DNA of 64,000 bases from Paramyrothecium sp. XJ0827 (lineage: Eukaryota > Ascomycota > Sordariomycetes > Hypocreales > Stachybotryaceae), in the NCBI GenBank assembly GCA_020881915.1, contig JAJFPB010000001.1:1488001-1552000 (forward strand), read 5' to 3'. The notes under the pieces were generated by a model, which ran no database searches, had not been told where the DNA came from, and worked only from the letters and a program-made list of their open reading frames with translations. This document shows positions 24,636 to 37,146 of the stretch, piece after piece (position 1 is the first letter of the stretch; every line of letters starts with the position of its first letter). The translations under genes and the position numbers were made by a program.

Positions 24636-26095
24636 CCATGTATCGCTATATGGCTGATTGGAGGCCTGGAAGTGCGAGTGGCAGAGGAGGGGTTGATTCG
24701 CTCCCTACGCTGCGGCTGTGGTGGGGAGATCGGACAGCCTCGGCTCTGACGATGACACCACCGCCCACGGACGGCGCATTTAACGGTCCCGAGACGTACC
24801 ACAAGCAGGCATGCATGAACCAGCTTTAACCACCACCCGCGCGGCTATTTGAAGATTGAGCCGCCCTGTATTGCAGAGCTAGGTGATATGAAGGCCTGTC
24901 ACGCTGGCAATTAACGTTCGCGATTGTGGTAAAACATGTATTGGATGCCGGCGCAGCGTGTTTGCTGAGCCGAGGAGAATCTGCCATAGGTAGGAGCACC
25001 CATAAAAGCAAGATTGTCGTCTATTCAACTGGATGACAAGTAAAAGCAAGTCTGCAGAATCTCAATCTTCCAATCCTATCCTGCTATACTTTTGTTTCCA
25101 AATTACACAGTATGCTTGAAAAAGACGTAAAAGAAAGTATGATATCTACAAGAATAACCTTAGATTAATCTTAGATTAATCTTAGAAAAATCTTGGAAGA
25201 ATCTTAGAAATGCCTTAGATATACTTAAAATAAACTTAATATTTCTTGAATAGTGATTTATTCAAATTTATGATAGAATAAATCGATCAGGGTCGTCCCA
25301 TACATGTATGGAAGAGAAGCACTCTCACCAATAGCAGAGCCCGTGTTATTAAGACCGTGCGAACGAGCAGGCTCGGGGTTGATCGGGATTTTAAGCGCTC
25401 CCCGGGGGGCGGGTAACTGATAAGCACAGGCTTCCGTTACCGCTAAGCAATTTACTGGGTCTTATCGTGTGCCTTTGCCTTATCCGTCCGCCGCCGCCCA
25501 TGATCTCGGTACAAGATTATTCTTAGGGGAATGCAGATGCAAATGCGCAATTGCCCATTGCTGCCCCAGGAAGCTGCCCGTCTGTGACGTCTTTGCCAAT
25601 TTTTGCCTCTGCTCCTATCCTGCCGTCCGACCCGTCCTCGACGCCAGCGCTTGTGTGGGCGCTTCGGTGTGCGGAATAAGAATTGCTCTCCCCTTTGCAG
25701 TAGCGGATCATTCCATCTGCCCCAATTGCTGAGAGCCCGCCATCCGGGGAAAGTTGCCAGACTCGGCTCAGCTCTTGCAACTCCCGCCATCTCGAGGTAC
25801 GTCGGTTCGGACTCTTCTTCTACCTGCTGAACATGCCCGCTGTGGCAATGATCAAGAACAATATTGGACTGGCAGACTGATACGGGCATACATGCATACA
25901 GGGGACGCCTTGCTATCAACTGCACATCACCTGCCCCTTGCTGTCGCATCCGGACCATCAACAACAACAAGCAGCCCGCCAAATCGTCTTGCTATACCCA
26001 AAAGAGCTTCACCTCGACGCAACCTCTGGGCCTCTGCCCGACGATAGCCCGCTTGCTTTTCGATTCCCTCGATTGCCGTCGCTTCCTCATTCACA
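24636..26095. other. Divergent intergenic region, LACTB2-like gene / ubp8
   Basis: A 1.5 kb region with an AT-rich island (25090-25290) that contains an 11-bp minisatellite. I see no gene. Confidence 0.5.
25159..25224. repeat. 11-bp minisatellite, six copies
   Basis: Six units of the form CTTAGATTAAT follow one another exactly every 11 bases. The first two are identical and later ones diverge (CTTAGAAAAAT, CTTGGAAGAAT, CTTAGAAATGC, CTTAGATATAC). It lies in an AT-rich island. Confidence 0.85.
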
Positions 26096-27952
26096 ATGTC
26101 CGCACGACCGACGACGCCGGCCTCGCCCAAAAACTTCAAAGTCAAATCCCCAGCGCCTGGGTCCCCCATGTTCGGCTGTGGTAAGGCACCGCTTCCCAGA
26201 ACCCAGGGCGAGCACACGATTGCGCCGCTCGCAATACTCCATGTACATGGCTAATCAATCGAAGAACATGTCCAGCGTCTGCTTTCCCAGGGCCAAGAGG
26301 TCATGAACAGCTCAATAGCCCACTACAAGATGATCCTCCGCAGCATCTTCGACTCGACCCCCATCGTCGCCCAGACCTCGACGAGCCAAGAAGGACGACC
26401 CATCACCTCCCTCACCTCCAACTACCTCTGCCTACAGTGCCCGGTCACCGTGAGCGAGGAGGACCGATTGAAACATGGAACCAAGAAGTCACATCGCTTC
26501 TGTACGGGAATAAGCTCCGTTTGCAGCGGTTGTTGAATCATGCACTGACGTCTGTAGATGTGGATTCCCGAAGCGGCTCGTTATACTGTCAAATCTGCGA
26601 TGACTTTGTGTGGGATCCGACCCTCGAGGATCTCCGTGTTCGCAAGATCGGAACAGGATCTTTTTCTGGTAAGCGTACCCGCCTACGTTGCCCATGCCGT
26701 TTCTTACAATCGTAGCGACAGGTCGTAAACGGAAGCACGACGAGCTCTTCTCGGACCCCGTCAAAGATCTCTCGCTGTACATCTCGACGAACACAACCAT
26801 ATCATCCTGCCGGGCGAATGGACTTCGTGGTATCTACAACGCTGGCGCGACTTGCTACCAGAATGTCGTCCTCCAAAGTTTCTTGCATAATCCGCTGTTG
26901 CGCAACTTCTACCTCAGCGATGGGCACCAGAGCAACGACTGCAACGTGCCGCACTGCCTGAGCTGTGCCATGGATGACATGTTCCAGGATTTTTACGCCC
27001 TCGAAAACACTAATGGTTATACCGCGGCGAATATTTTGTCAGGGTTCTGGATCTCCGAGAAGAAGGCTTTTGAGAACTTGGTTACCACCAAGGAGCAGGA
27101 TGCACACGAGTTTTTCCAGTTCCTGGCGGAGGAGCTGCACGAGCGGAACGGCGACGGGAAGAAACCGGAAATCGGCAGCGAGCACAGCTGTAATTGCATT
27201 ATCCATCAGACCTTCTACGGCAAGATGCAGACGACCACGACGTGTCAGAATTGCTCGGGCGCGTCCAACGCTGTCCAATCGTTTCTCGATCTGAGCTTGG
27301 GCCTGGAGAACCTGGCGCAGAAGCGGTCTAAAAAGACTGGGCAGAAGATGCCCGCACTGACGCTACTGGATTGTCTGGATGAAGAATACGTCAAGTCGGA
27401 TAAGTGCGAGTATCGCTGCCACAGCTGCAACTCCCCCCAGCAGGCAAGGAGGTATACGAGTATCAAGCGTTTGCCCAATGTACTCTCTATACAGCTCAAG
27501 GTACGCCCCATTTCCGCCGCACGTACTCCCTAACCGATCATACTGACCTAGCTCGACAGCGATTTGAGTTCAAACAAGGCAGACATGATCGAGCCGCTGC
27601 CAAGATTGACAACGTTGTCAACTTCCCCTTGCAGCTCAACATGCTGCCCTATACGAGTAAATCCCGCGGCCGTGACAGCAAGGAGAATGCGGAGCTTGAG
27701 AGGTCTTGTACTTACGATCTGTTGAGCGTCGTTGTGCATGTTGGTGAGCTAGACACAGGACACTACGTTTCGTATTGCCGTGTTGGTGACCAGGTAAGCC
27801 TAGCCACGCTACCAGACCTAAGTCTTGGATCTTTTCGCTAACCTCGACAGTGGTTCAAATTCAACGACCACAAAGTTCAGCTCGCGAGCCTGTCGGAAGT
27901 GCTCGGAGCGCAGGCGTACCTGCTCTTTTACATCATTAGATCCTTGGCGTAA
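26096..27952 (+). CDS. ubp8: Ubiquitin-specific protease Ubp8 (SAGA deubiquitinase module)
   Basis: Six exons: 26096-26180, 26265-26501, 26558-26668, 26716-27500, 27560-27793 and 27851-27952, giving 517 aa in phase. An N-terminal zf-UBP domain spans about residues 28-125; its GCEH motif is created by splicing exon 1 to exon 2, and it continues with LCLQCP and SLYCQICDDFVWDP. The USP core begins GIYNAGATCYQN (nucleophile Cys191) and ends with the His box LDTGHYVSYC (His about 474). Zf-UBP plus this USP core and length match Ubp8, which removes ubiquitin from histone H2B within SAGA (family knowledge). Assignment to Ubp8 rather than another zf-UBP protease is by overall pattern. Confidence 0.9.
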
Positions 27953-29105
27953 AGGGAGGAACAGACTTGACTGCATTACAAAAAGCATTTCAAGGAACAA
28001 AGCCTTAAATCTCCACGACAACATACATAACCTTACATCAGCGACGACAAACTGGGAAAAAAGCATCAGACAGGCGTCTCGGGCGAGGAGAACAAAAAGA
28101 TCTGGACAACTCGGAAAACAAGCATATAGTAGCGTGAAATTATGACTTTGAATAGCTCTCAATTTTTAGTAAATAAGAAGAAGAAGCTGTTCCTTCACTC
28201 TACTGTTCCAATTTCCATCTGATCTTCCCAACGCAGGCAAATCTCTGTGAAAATTCTTATGATAGGAATTCAGCCATCGGTGGGCAACAATGCCATGCGT
28301 TGCCCACCCCCTTTTGCTGCACGTAATCCAGGGGTGATTTCCCAGATGCTGGACCGACTTATGATGATGCTAAGCAGAACAAGGGTTGAGCAACGAGCCT
28401 AGAAGGTTCATGTAGAGGATTGAACACGGCTGAGTTGCCACACGACAGCCAAGCAGCCTGTAAAGTAAAGTGTTGCAAGCGTGGAAAGACAGCTAAGCAG
28501 CTGAGCACCTTGCGAAAGTGACATGTTATGAGCGTGGAGTGCCAGCTGATGTGAAGTTCAACGCCATGCTTTCACAAGCGGACGAGACAGGAATTGGGTG
28601 CCGGCAGCGTTCCAGAATCCAGGCTTAGAAAAGAGACTCTAGGTGAGAGCCGTTGGACGCAGAACCGAGCCATTATAATGATTGCCCTTGGATGATCCCC
28701 ATGCCCTTGGATGGTTTCCCATGCCCTGAGATAGTCAATCCTACGCCACTTTAATGAAGCCCCTATCTAGGAGGGGAACGAAAGACCAAAAGCTTGTTCT
28801 TCAATATTCTTGGCAAGGGAGCTGGGTCTTGAACAATCTAGTAAGATGTAGAACTGGTTTTCATGTCTAAAATGGTTCGTTGCTAATACTTCTCCCACAA
28901 ATGATTGAGTACTAAAAATCTTGGTTGGCAATTCGGACGATTTGAACAGACATGAAGGTTTGCAAAGATGTTTTATCTTCTGATGGTTTCGTAAAAATAG
29001 CTATGGTCTCCAACCTTTCATGCTGTTGCCACAAGTTGCAGAGGCGTCGCTAGAAAGAACACATCATCCTCCCATTGATTCCCCCCATCAATTCCCTGCA
29101 CCTTT
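27953..29105. other. Convergent intergenic region, ubp8 / efm5
   Basis: About 1.15 kb. It contains a short 20-bp repeat at 28681-28735. I see no gene. Confidence 0.5.
28681..28735. repeat. 20-bp tandem repeat, about 2.7 copies
   Basis: ATTGCCCTTGGATGATCCCC is followed directly by ATGCCCTTGGATGGTTTCCC and then ATGCCCTGAGATAGT. The period is exactly 20 with rising divergence. Confidence 0.85.
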
Positions 29106-30251
29106 TTATTGGAATTTCCAGTTATCGCATTCAAAGTTGGCGTAGCAGTAAAACTCATTGCTGAGACCGTTCGCATGGCGCGGCTCAAAGTTGGTCGCTT
29201 TGACGTCGAGGGACTGATAGAGCCGGCACACCAGCGCCCCCATGCGCTCGCCTGTGGAGATGATGACACGGGAACCCGAGCCCGTCTTGCTCTTGAGGAG
29301 CCAGCGAGTTGTGAGGGCGACTAGCCAGGGAGAAAAAGGAACGGTTAGTACAGCTGTACATCGTTTCTCACGAAAAGGAACGGTTGGGCTGGGGGCATAC
29401 ATTTGGTCTGGCAGTCCTCGCTCAGGAAGGGAGGATCGGAGATGATGCGATCCAAGGAGCCCTTGAGCTCAGCTTGAATGGATGTTAGCTGCGAAACTCT
29501 TCTTCAACCAATGAACAAGGGACAGGGATGGTTTACGCGGAAGCTTGAAAGGTTGCTGATAGTCGTAAAAGACAAACTCTGAGAAGACGCTGAACCGATC
29601 ATCGTGTTCTAGAAGCACCAGCTTTGGCCGTTCGTTCTCCTTCCTCGTCCGCTACATTGCACATAATCAGTACGTCGCTCGTAATAATGCCCACGAACAT
29701 AACAGCTCGTACGGGACATGCAAGCGATACTTACCAGGATGTTCTTCAGAGCCACAAAGGCACTCGGTGTGGAGAGCACTCCGATCGTCATGTCGGCCGT
29801 TGCGCCGTCCAGCAGCTGCGTCGCATAGATGCCAGCCGTCTCTTCAGAGTGCTGCAGCAATCCATGTCAGTCTCTAATTATGGATCTTCAGAAGACCATG
29901 ATCCATAGTCGAACAGATTCACGAAGGGGGACATCATGGGTGACGGCACTGGGCTGTGTTGTGAACCCCGGCCGCTCATGCACATACCCAGAACTGCGAC
30001 TCGTTCCAGTCCTCGGCAAACGCCTCCATGGTCAGAGGTGCGTCTCTTTCGGCCTCGGCCTTTAGCTTCTCAAATCTCTGTGCGTGGGCATCCTTTTCAG
30101 CATTGAAGTCGGCCAGCGCAGCCAAGGTGTGCGCCGAGAGAGTGCTGCCAGAATTTTGTTAGCCTCATGCAGCGCGAAGACTGCCCCTTCTAGAGGGCAT
30201 GCGCAGGAAAAGGGCCATATCTTACATGGGCTCATCGTCACTGTCCGCCAT
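29106..30251 (-). CDS. efm5: Efm5-type protein-lysine methyltransferase (EEF1AKMT1/N6AMT2 family)
   Basis: Six exons on the minus strand: 30251-30226, 30144-29988, 29851-29735, 29651-29537, 29472-29401 and 29320-29106, giving 233 aa in phase. The N-terminus (ITLSAHTLAALADF... WNESQFW) and the catalytic DPPFL motif (residues 151-155) within RIISDPPFLSEDCQTK are diagnostic of the N6-adenine-MTase-like family that includes yeast Efm5. These enzymes trimethylate a lysine of translation elongation factor 1A, using S-adenosylmethionine (family knowledge). The C-terminal FYCYANFECD block also fits. Exon 1 is only 26 nt. The gene is divergent from rbd2. Confidence 0.9.
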
Positions 30252-31264
30252 GTTGCTCTAGAGCTGCCAAGTTGCTATGAAAGCATGCACTTGTGTTGTA
30301 GGGTTTAGCTACGATTCTCGTGTTTGGAGGCAGTTCTGCCGGTCCATTCTCCACCCAGAAAAAGCCTCTGACAGGTGCCTTCACTTATACCGTAGTTGCG
30401 CGACACCACCCATCATAGCTTGACGGACGAGAGAATCACGGCCACGTACATATGAGACAACCTCCTATTAAAAAAGCCAAGTTAAAAAAGGACCCAATCT
30501 CTTCTGTGGGTTTTCTCAGTAAACAACTATACATTGAGCATGCAATCCAAGCGAAGCAAAGATGCAAGTAATGCCAGAAAATCATGCTAGACTACCATAC
30601 AGCACGATCGTCACTTCACGCCCCTCCTGTTCCACACGACTGTGATTTCCGATCATGAATGCATCTAGTCGGTTGCAAGGCTCGCAATACCTACTGGGAG
30701 AGGAATATGAACGACGTCCTGGATGAGCAGAGTTCGGAAACCACATGGTTCATACTTCTGAGCATGAACTATTTTATCTTTGCATAGATGTGAAGTAAGT
30801 GATACAAAAAGAAATTTCCCATTCCAAAGAGTTTTCGTAGGAAGATCTTTATTTGCATCATCTTCACATATGGAAGCATCTCCCGCCCCCCCTGCCATCG
30901 CAAAACGGGCCTGATCGAGAAGTGCCGGATTTGGATGAAAATAAGCGGATCCAAATCCGATCAATCGCGTCACATGTCACGTGGAGATAAGCCGAGCCGA
31001 AAGTTGTTATCTGGCCATTTCTGCGGAAGCGCGGCGATGGCCTAAGCATTCGCATCAGATTCCGGTCGAGGGGACATGACAGCTTAGCGACAGCATACAA
31101 CGAAGAACGATTGAGTGTGTGGTTAACGAGTGGCGCCCGCGATCGCCTTCATCTGTTTGAAACCTGCGCCTTGTCTCGAAAGAAACTCGTCTCGCCAGAC
31201 TTGATCCAGGACTGAACCCGCGCGCCAAGCTGAAGCCCAGCTAATAAGGGTCACACGAGCAGCC
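30252..31264. other. Divergent promoter region, efm5 / rbd2
   Basis: About 1 kb. There are A-rich words at 30469-30490 (TTAAAAAAGCC, TTAAAAAAGGA). I see no gene. Confidence 0.5.
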
Positions 31265-32287
31265 ATGTCCAGCATTCGAGGATTCACCACGCTCCGAGCG
31301 CGATCATATGTTCTTCGGCTGCCGCTCTTTACGCGCGGAATCCTCCTTGTTCTGGTCGCCTTCTGGGCTCTGAGCATCCAGTCAATATGGGATGTTAGGT
31401 ACTGGGGTGCCCTCATCCCTGACCAGATCACTTTCACTGCAGGTACGTGCAAGCTACTGGTCGGAATAAGAGGAAGGCCAATGGCATTAACGTGAACCCC
31501 GAATAGCGTACCGGCTGTCAACATACCCTCTCGTCCACTTCAACTTCTTGCACGCCATTCTCAACATCCTCGCTTTAACCCCCTTGGTCGAGAGATTCGA
31601 GCGCGAATATGGCACGCTGACATCTCTTGCCCTCTTCTTCGGGCGTAAGAATTACAAAGTGCTCAACGAAGAGGACTGCGCTAATGATTGGTAGCTTTGA
31701 CGACTCTTCCGGGCCTCTTTTACCTGATTACGGAATCCTTCATCCTCAGACGTAACACTATGGTTATGGGCGCAAGGTGAGATGCAAACAGCTCGACCAA
31801 ACAAGACCTTGCACTGACTTTTTCCCAGCATGTGGGTTTTCCTACTCCTCGGAATGGAGGCGATGCGAACGTACCGGACGAACCCTTATTTCACCATTGC
31901 TTCCCAGCAAATCCCAACATGGACGACGCCCCTGATCCTGATTCTCGTCGCCGCGGCGCTGATACCAAACACAAGCCTCTTGGGACATCTTTGCGGTGTT
32001 GGTGTGGGCTATGTCTGTATGTGCTACGTCGTTCTGGTTTCCACGTGGCTCATTGCTAACGTTTACGTTCTCTTCAAGGTGGCCTGGGCTACATCAAGTA
32101 CTTGGCCCCTCCCGAGTGGGCGCTTCGCTGGATCGAATCGCGCCTCAATCTCCTCGGTCGGCTCCCTCATTTCGTCAGCGTCGATCAGAAGACGTACGGC
32201 CGATTCGGCGTCCTGCCTACGGTCAACCGCGGCGGGGGAAGTGCGCCCAGCCAGCTTGTCGGAGGTTCTCAGCGACTGGGACCTTGA
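31265..32287 (+). CDS. rbd2: Rhomboid intramembrane protease Rbd2
   Basis: Five exons: 31265-31442, 31507-31644, 31695-31776, 31829-32016 and 32079-32287, giving 264 aa in phase. The catalytic serine lies in MGAS (Ser133), its codon split by the third intron. The histidine is in LLGHLCGVGVGY (His186). About six hydrophobic segments precede a soluble tail. The LVHFNFLHAILN segment is the conserved HxxxH-like region of TM2 in rhomboids. Rbd2 is a Golgi/ER-site protease; in fission yeast and Aspergillus it takes part in SREBP activation (family knowledge). The C-terminal tail (about 60 aa) is Ser/Gly-rich. Confidence 0.9.
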
Positions 32288-32510
32288 TGACGGGGGACCT
32301 CGATCGAGGCAGATGTAAATTTCTTTTTTGTAATATACGCATCATCTTGTTAGAAGATAGAGCCTTGTTAATGCTGCATCATGGGCGGAGTTGAGGCGCT
32401 GCCTTAAAAAGCTAGGAAAAGGATGGGGTGGACCATAAAGGAGCACTACTCTGAATCTTGTACAATCCTCTGAAACTTGTTCTAATTTCCTTAGATATAA
32501 AGCTTTGAAG

Positions 32511-32642
32511 ACGAAGATGAGGCTACCAAATTACGAAGATAACGCTGCTAACTTACGAAGATGAGGCTGCTAAATCACGAATATGAGGCTGCTAAATGAC
32601 GAAGACGAGGCTGCTCAATGACGAAGTCAAAGCTACCGAATT
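32511..32642. repeat. 22-bp minisatellite, six copies, overlapping the 3' end of a gene
   Basis: Six units of 22 bp start at 32511, 32533, 32555, 32577, 32599 and 32621. The consensus is ACGAAGATGAGGCTGCTAAAT plus one variable base. The period holds exactly with no indels. The minus-strand gene reads through the last three copies and its stop codon (32577-32575) lies at the boundary of copies three and four. Confidence 0.95.
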
Positions 32643-33324
32643 CTTTAATGAAGACCGCTGTGTCTTCACACTGATCGAACAGCCCGGCAGTCTCGGGTCT
32701 GCAACACGATGTCAAACGCATGCCTCTGCCAAGGCCTCCGACGGAAGACAGCCATGTCTCAAGGTGTTCTCTCGCTTCTTCCTTATGACCATGGGCCATA
32801 AATACTTCCTCCCAGTCTCTGAGCGCATATCCCCGCTCTAAATCTGATCCAAAAATCCTCAGTTGGATCCAGATTCTTGGCATGTCATCTAGCGCATAAC
32901 TGAAGATGGCCCTGAATCGTGCGCTGAAGTTTTGTAGTGCGGTTTTTGTCCGGAACACAAAGCGGACGTCTCGCGAGGTCTCGTAAAGGAACTCCCAAAA
33001 GAGTTCCGGGACCTGGGCCAGGCTTAGCTCGAAGAGCGGGTTGAGCCCGCTGTCCGCAACCACAATATCCGTGACCGCCTTTCGTTGCGACTTGATTTCT
33101 CCGGTGCCCTCATTTATCTCATGGTACACAGTTGTTGTTTCATTGCCACCAGCAACAACAGCGAGTTGTCTCCAAATCTCGATCCGTACGTCAATGTGCA
33201 GGTAGGGGAGGGTCTTCTTATGTTCGGTCTTTCTTCTTTTTAGGCTCCGATCCTATATAATAACATTAGAACTGACTTGTTCGTTCTAGGGTAAAAGAGC
33301 ACATACCTCTGAGGTTACATCCAT
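32575..33324 (-). CDS. Hypothetical protein with 2EXR/F-box-like LP..IR.EIWRQ motif
   Basis: Two exons on the minus strand, 33324-33307 and 33252-32575, joined by a clean intron (GTATGT donor, CTAAT branch, TATAG acceptor), giving 231 aa. Near the N-terminus, LPYLHIDVRIEIWRQLA resembles the start of the fungal 2EXR/F-box-like families; the rest (TSRDVRFVFR, MPRIWIQLRIFG) is of the same style, but no catalytic feature is seen. The last about 22 residues are encoded by the 22-bp repeat, each copy in a different frame, so the native C-terminus may have been replaced. A longer first exon upstream is possible; this start is the first in-frame ATG before the intron. Confidence 0.6.
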
Positions 33325-34839
33325 GGCCTCATCATCATTGTCGCCGTCACCGTGTGAGAGCTTCAACCTCCTCGGAGAAAAGCTTGTTTAAGCAAATCAG
33401 AATACACTCGTGCCTCTAACGTTAGTATGGCGTACCTCGATTACTGAGCTCATCCTGTTGTAGGATTGAGGCTTCTAAAGTGAAGGGGATAAGGCGAGGA
33501 GGGAATGTTGAAGGTTGGGAAGAAGAGGTGGGTACGACTGGGTCTTCTAAACGTACCACTGAGCCCGAAAGCCAGCAAGGGACCTTATCAGAATCAGGGT
33601 GGTGCGAGGGGTGCTCTGAAGGAGTTGCGAGGTGGAAGAGTTAAGGTCGTGAGGAAGAGATGAGTGCAACAGGGTCCCTTAAATACCCGTGCCAATGACT
33701 GCGAAAGAGGTAAACTGGTTGACAGGTGTCACCATATCCTTACCGGAATCACACACAGCTGCCAGGAGACTGCGGCTCTTCTCAAGCGAATGCGAAAGTT
33801 GAGAGAAGATGAGATGACAATGGGATATTGCGCTATTCATCAAGTTTTTTGTATACGAGGTAAGCATTTGGTCAATACATAGCCTCTCTTACTTGCACTG
33901 ATGAATATGAGTATTTAAAGTCTGAGATATGAATGCCAAGTGTTATCTTAGAGTACTATTGTTGCCCTGATGGCCATCTCGTACTATTGGCAGTGTTCAT
34001 CTGCTGGCCCAGTCAGTCAGTCTCAGTGAAGCCAACGGTTTTATTGATGAGAACCTCCAGAACATATTGCTGCATATGTATAAGAGTGTTGTGAGGGATC
34101 TCTAAGGAAGCAACAACAAAAATAGACGTAAAATGTTCTCAAATTTTGACAGATTTCTAAGAATATTTTTACAGAGTTCGTCTGCGACCATTCTTGGTAG
34201 AAACACGGTTACGAGGTAAGCTCAACGGACCAGGTAGCTATTGACGACGCAGAAAAGCCTGTGTCGGGCCAGGATCGTTATGTGAGACTTGAAGGAGGCG
34301 TCATATAGGCACTTCTTAGCTACTAGTCCTCTGGAGGTGGCTCAGGGAAGTAGCTGGCCGCTGCCTGTCCTACTTGTCAATTGAAGCATTGCGTATATGT
34401 ATTCTGGATCCTTGTTTCCGAAATGGTTGGCTATGGTAAGGTACTATTGGTATAAACGTAGGATAATGTTATGGGGATATCGATAGGCGCAGGCTACATG
34501 GGCTGCAGCGCCCCAAGGGTCCTGCAAGATACGTTACCTTATCTATAGTGATGTAAAAAACAAGAACCGGCAATTGCTAGATACTGATGAATCTTTTACC
34601 ACTATAACTCAGTAGCTTACACTATACTACGGCAAGATCAATTGAGGGTGTCTGGTCCATTTAGCTCCTCCATTGGCTGACCCTGGCCTTTCTAGGCTGG
34701 ATCTAGCTCTCTGCTAAATACGGCATAACTACAAGGGACGATCTCACCTCGCCTTATTAGCAGCCAAGGGTCCGCCTGGCCTTCAGGGTTCACCTCGACA
34801 TTACACTGGCGGCCAAATCGTTGCGACAGACACGCCAGC
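33325..34839. other. Intergenic region upstream of gaa1
   Basis: About 1.5 kb. Two GA-rich segments (about 33490-33570 and 33605-33705) look like a diverged duplication: each runs through GAAGAG...GGGTC...CTTAAA/CTAAAC...CCCG...GAAAG. AT-rich words dominate 33880-34200. I see no gene. Confidence 0.45.
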
Positions 34840-36914
34840 ATGTCGCGACTACTCTGTAAGTTGCCATCCCCCTCTTCATCAGGCATGTGGCCACGGCTCT
34901 AACGCAATGCCTCAGCATCGGCCATGTCGCTGCGCCGCGACCCGCGCATCCTCAAGCTGCCGCCTTACCTGTCCTTCCTGTGCATCGTCGTCGGCGTCGT
35001 CTGGCTCTTCCTCCTGCCGCTCAACGACTACTCCCGCCGAACGTACATCTCCGAGAACGCCCTGCTGCCCGGCCAGGTCCACACGTACTTTGGAGGCAGC
35101 GAGCAGAATGTCCTGAGGGCGTACCGGCACGAGATCGAGAGCTTGGCTGACAAGGACAACCACGCGTAAGCTCCCCGAACGGGATGCCAGCAGACGGGGC
35201 ATGGTGTTGACACATGGCACAGGATCAACGACAAGCTCGAAAGCATTCTCCGCGGCGTCGGCGTCAAGGTTGGCCGTCAGAACTTCACCTACCACGCCGC
35301 GGGCGAGGAGTTCTCGGGTGAGAACATCTACGGTATCCTGCAAGCTCCCCGCGGAGACGCGACCGAGGCCATTGTCCTCGTCGCAGCTTGGAAAAGCGTC
35401 GAGGATCTCCTCAACAAGAACGGCGTGGCTCTGGCCCTGACTTTGGCCCGGTATTTCAAGCGTACGGTTCTTCCCCCACGACGGTATCTGGTGGCAGCAT
35501 TGCTAACTACCCCTTCTCTAGGCTGGTCGCTATGGTCCAAGGACATCATCCTCGTCTTCCCTCCCGATAGCAGAGCAGGCATCCAGGCCTGGGTCGATGC
35601 ATACCACGACGCCCACGATCCAGGCCACGTCGCCTCGCTCCCTATCAAGTCCGGCGCTCTGCAAGGCGCTCTCGCCCTCGACTATGCGCAGGAGCAGCGC
35701 TTCGAGGCCCTGCACGTCATTTACGATGGCACCAACGGCCAGCTGCCCAACCTCGACCTTATCAACTCCATCAACAACATCGCCGGCGGACAGATGGGCA
35801 TCCCGTCCGCCATCCAGAAGATGACGCGCCACTCCGGCAGCTACCCGGATCGTCTGCAGACGATGCTGCGCGGCATGCTGAACCAGGGGCTGGGATACGC
35901 CTCCGGCCCGCACAGCAGCTTCATTCCGTACCACGTCGACGCGGTGACTCTCCAGCCGTACGGGCAGGGCTGGCATGACGAGATGGCCATGGGGCGGGTC
36001 ATCGAGGGCACGTTCCGAAGCTTGAACAACCTCCTGGAGCACTTGCACCAGAGTTTCTTCTTCTACCTCCTGATGCAGAAGGACCGCTTCGTCAGCATTG
36101 GAACCTATCTGCCCAGCGCCATGCTCCTCGCCGCCAACTTCACCATCATGGCGATCTTCATGTGGGTGAAGAGCGGCCAGGCCGCCAAAGCTCCGGGCGC
36201 GAAGAAGGTCGTGCTCAAGACAGCTGGTAAGCCCGGCGAGGTTGTACCAGAGAAACCTGAGACTACGACAGGTGCAGCACCGAGCACTACCACGCCCGCA
36301 GTGGAGCGCGATCTCTTTCTTCCCCTGGGCGTTGTCGTTACCTGCCACGCGCTCTCTATGGTGCCTTTATTCGTCTTCAACCATCTCCCTGCGAATGTGA
36401 GTAGCCACCGATCATTGTCAGAGACCTCAACTAACGAACGGATTCTTACTAGGCACTTTCACCTTCCTTTGCTATTTTCACCACGATATCTGCCGCCCTT
36501 CCCTTTGTCATCTCACAGCTGCTGGCCGTCTTCTTCAAGCCAACCCCGCAGCACTTCCACCTGACCAAGTCCTTCTCGCTCCTCGTTCTGGGCATGTCCT
36601 TGTCCACGCTCGCCACGCTCAACTTCTCGCTGGCCTTCCTTGTCGGCCTTCTCGCTAGCCCCCTGACCTTTGTCTGGCCCTCCAAGAACCCCTTTCTCAA
36701 GTGGGCATTTGCCGGCTTGCTCAGCGCTATTGCCCCCCCGGTCGTCGTCTACTCCGCCTCGCAGGCTTGGGGCGTCAACATCGCGGATGTGCTCAGCGCA
36801 GCAAGCTTTGGATGGAATGTATGGGGCATGTACACCCCTGTGGTGTTCTGGTGCGTCTGGTGGCCGGCCTGGCTAGTCGGCATGGTCAACGTTCTCGGCA
36901 CCCCTTCATCATAA
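34840..36914 (+). CDS. gaa1: GPI transamidase subunit Gaa1
   Basis: Five exons: 34840-34855, 34916-35165, 35223-35461, 35522-36396 and 36453-36914, giving 613 aa in phase. I chose the 16-nt first exon (MSRLL) because it splices cleanly in phase and matches the short leader usual in Gaa1; an internal ATG at 34924 is the alternative. Gaa1 hallmarks are the N-terminal anchor (YLSFLCIVVGVVWLFLLPL), RRTYISENALLPGQV and YHVDAVTLQPYGQGWH, followed by a lumenal peptidase-like domain and about six C-terminal membrane segments. The protein works in the ER membrane, attaching GPI anchors to proteins. The linker at about residues 415-455 is Lys/Pro/Thr-rich and variable in the family. Confidence 0.95.
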
Positions 36915-37146
36915 ACATGTAGACTACCGATGCGTTCATGGTTCTTGTTCAAGAAAACTAGAACAACCTTCATAGACAAAAGCACATTATCTCACCGTCG
37001 TAGGTCACTTGGCATTGCTTGTCAACGTCATCTCTTGGGTCATAGCCTCTCAAACTGTTCGTTCGAGGGCAGCAAGGTTGGTCTATATTATACAGGTTTA
37101 TGTTTTCCTTTTATTCGTGACCATCGAAACATCATACTGGCGACTC

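Noticed and set aside
35530..36348. 272-aa minus-strand ORF over gaa1
   Set aside because: Antisense of a GC-rich exon with biased codons; the plus strand is clearly Gaa1.
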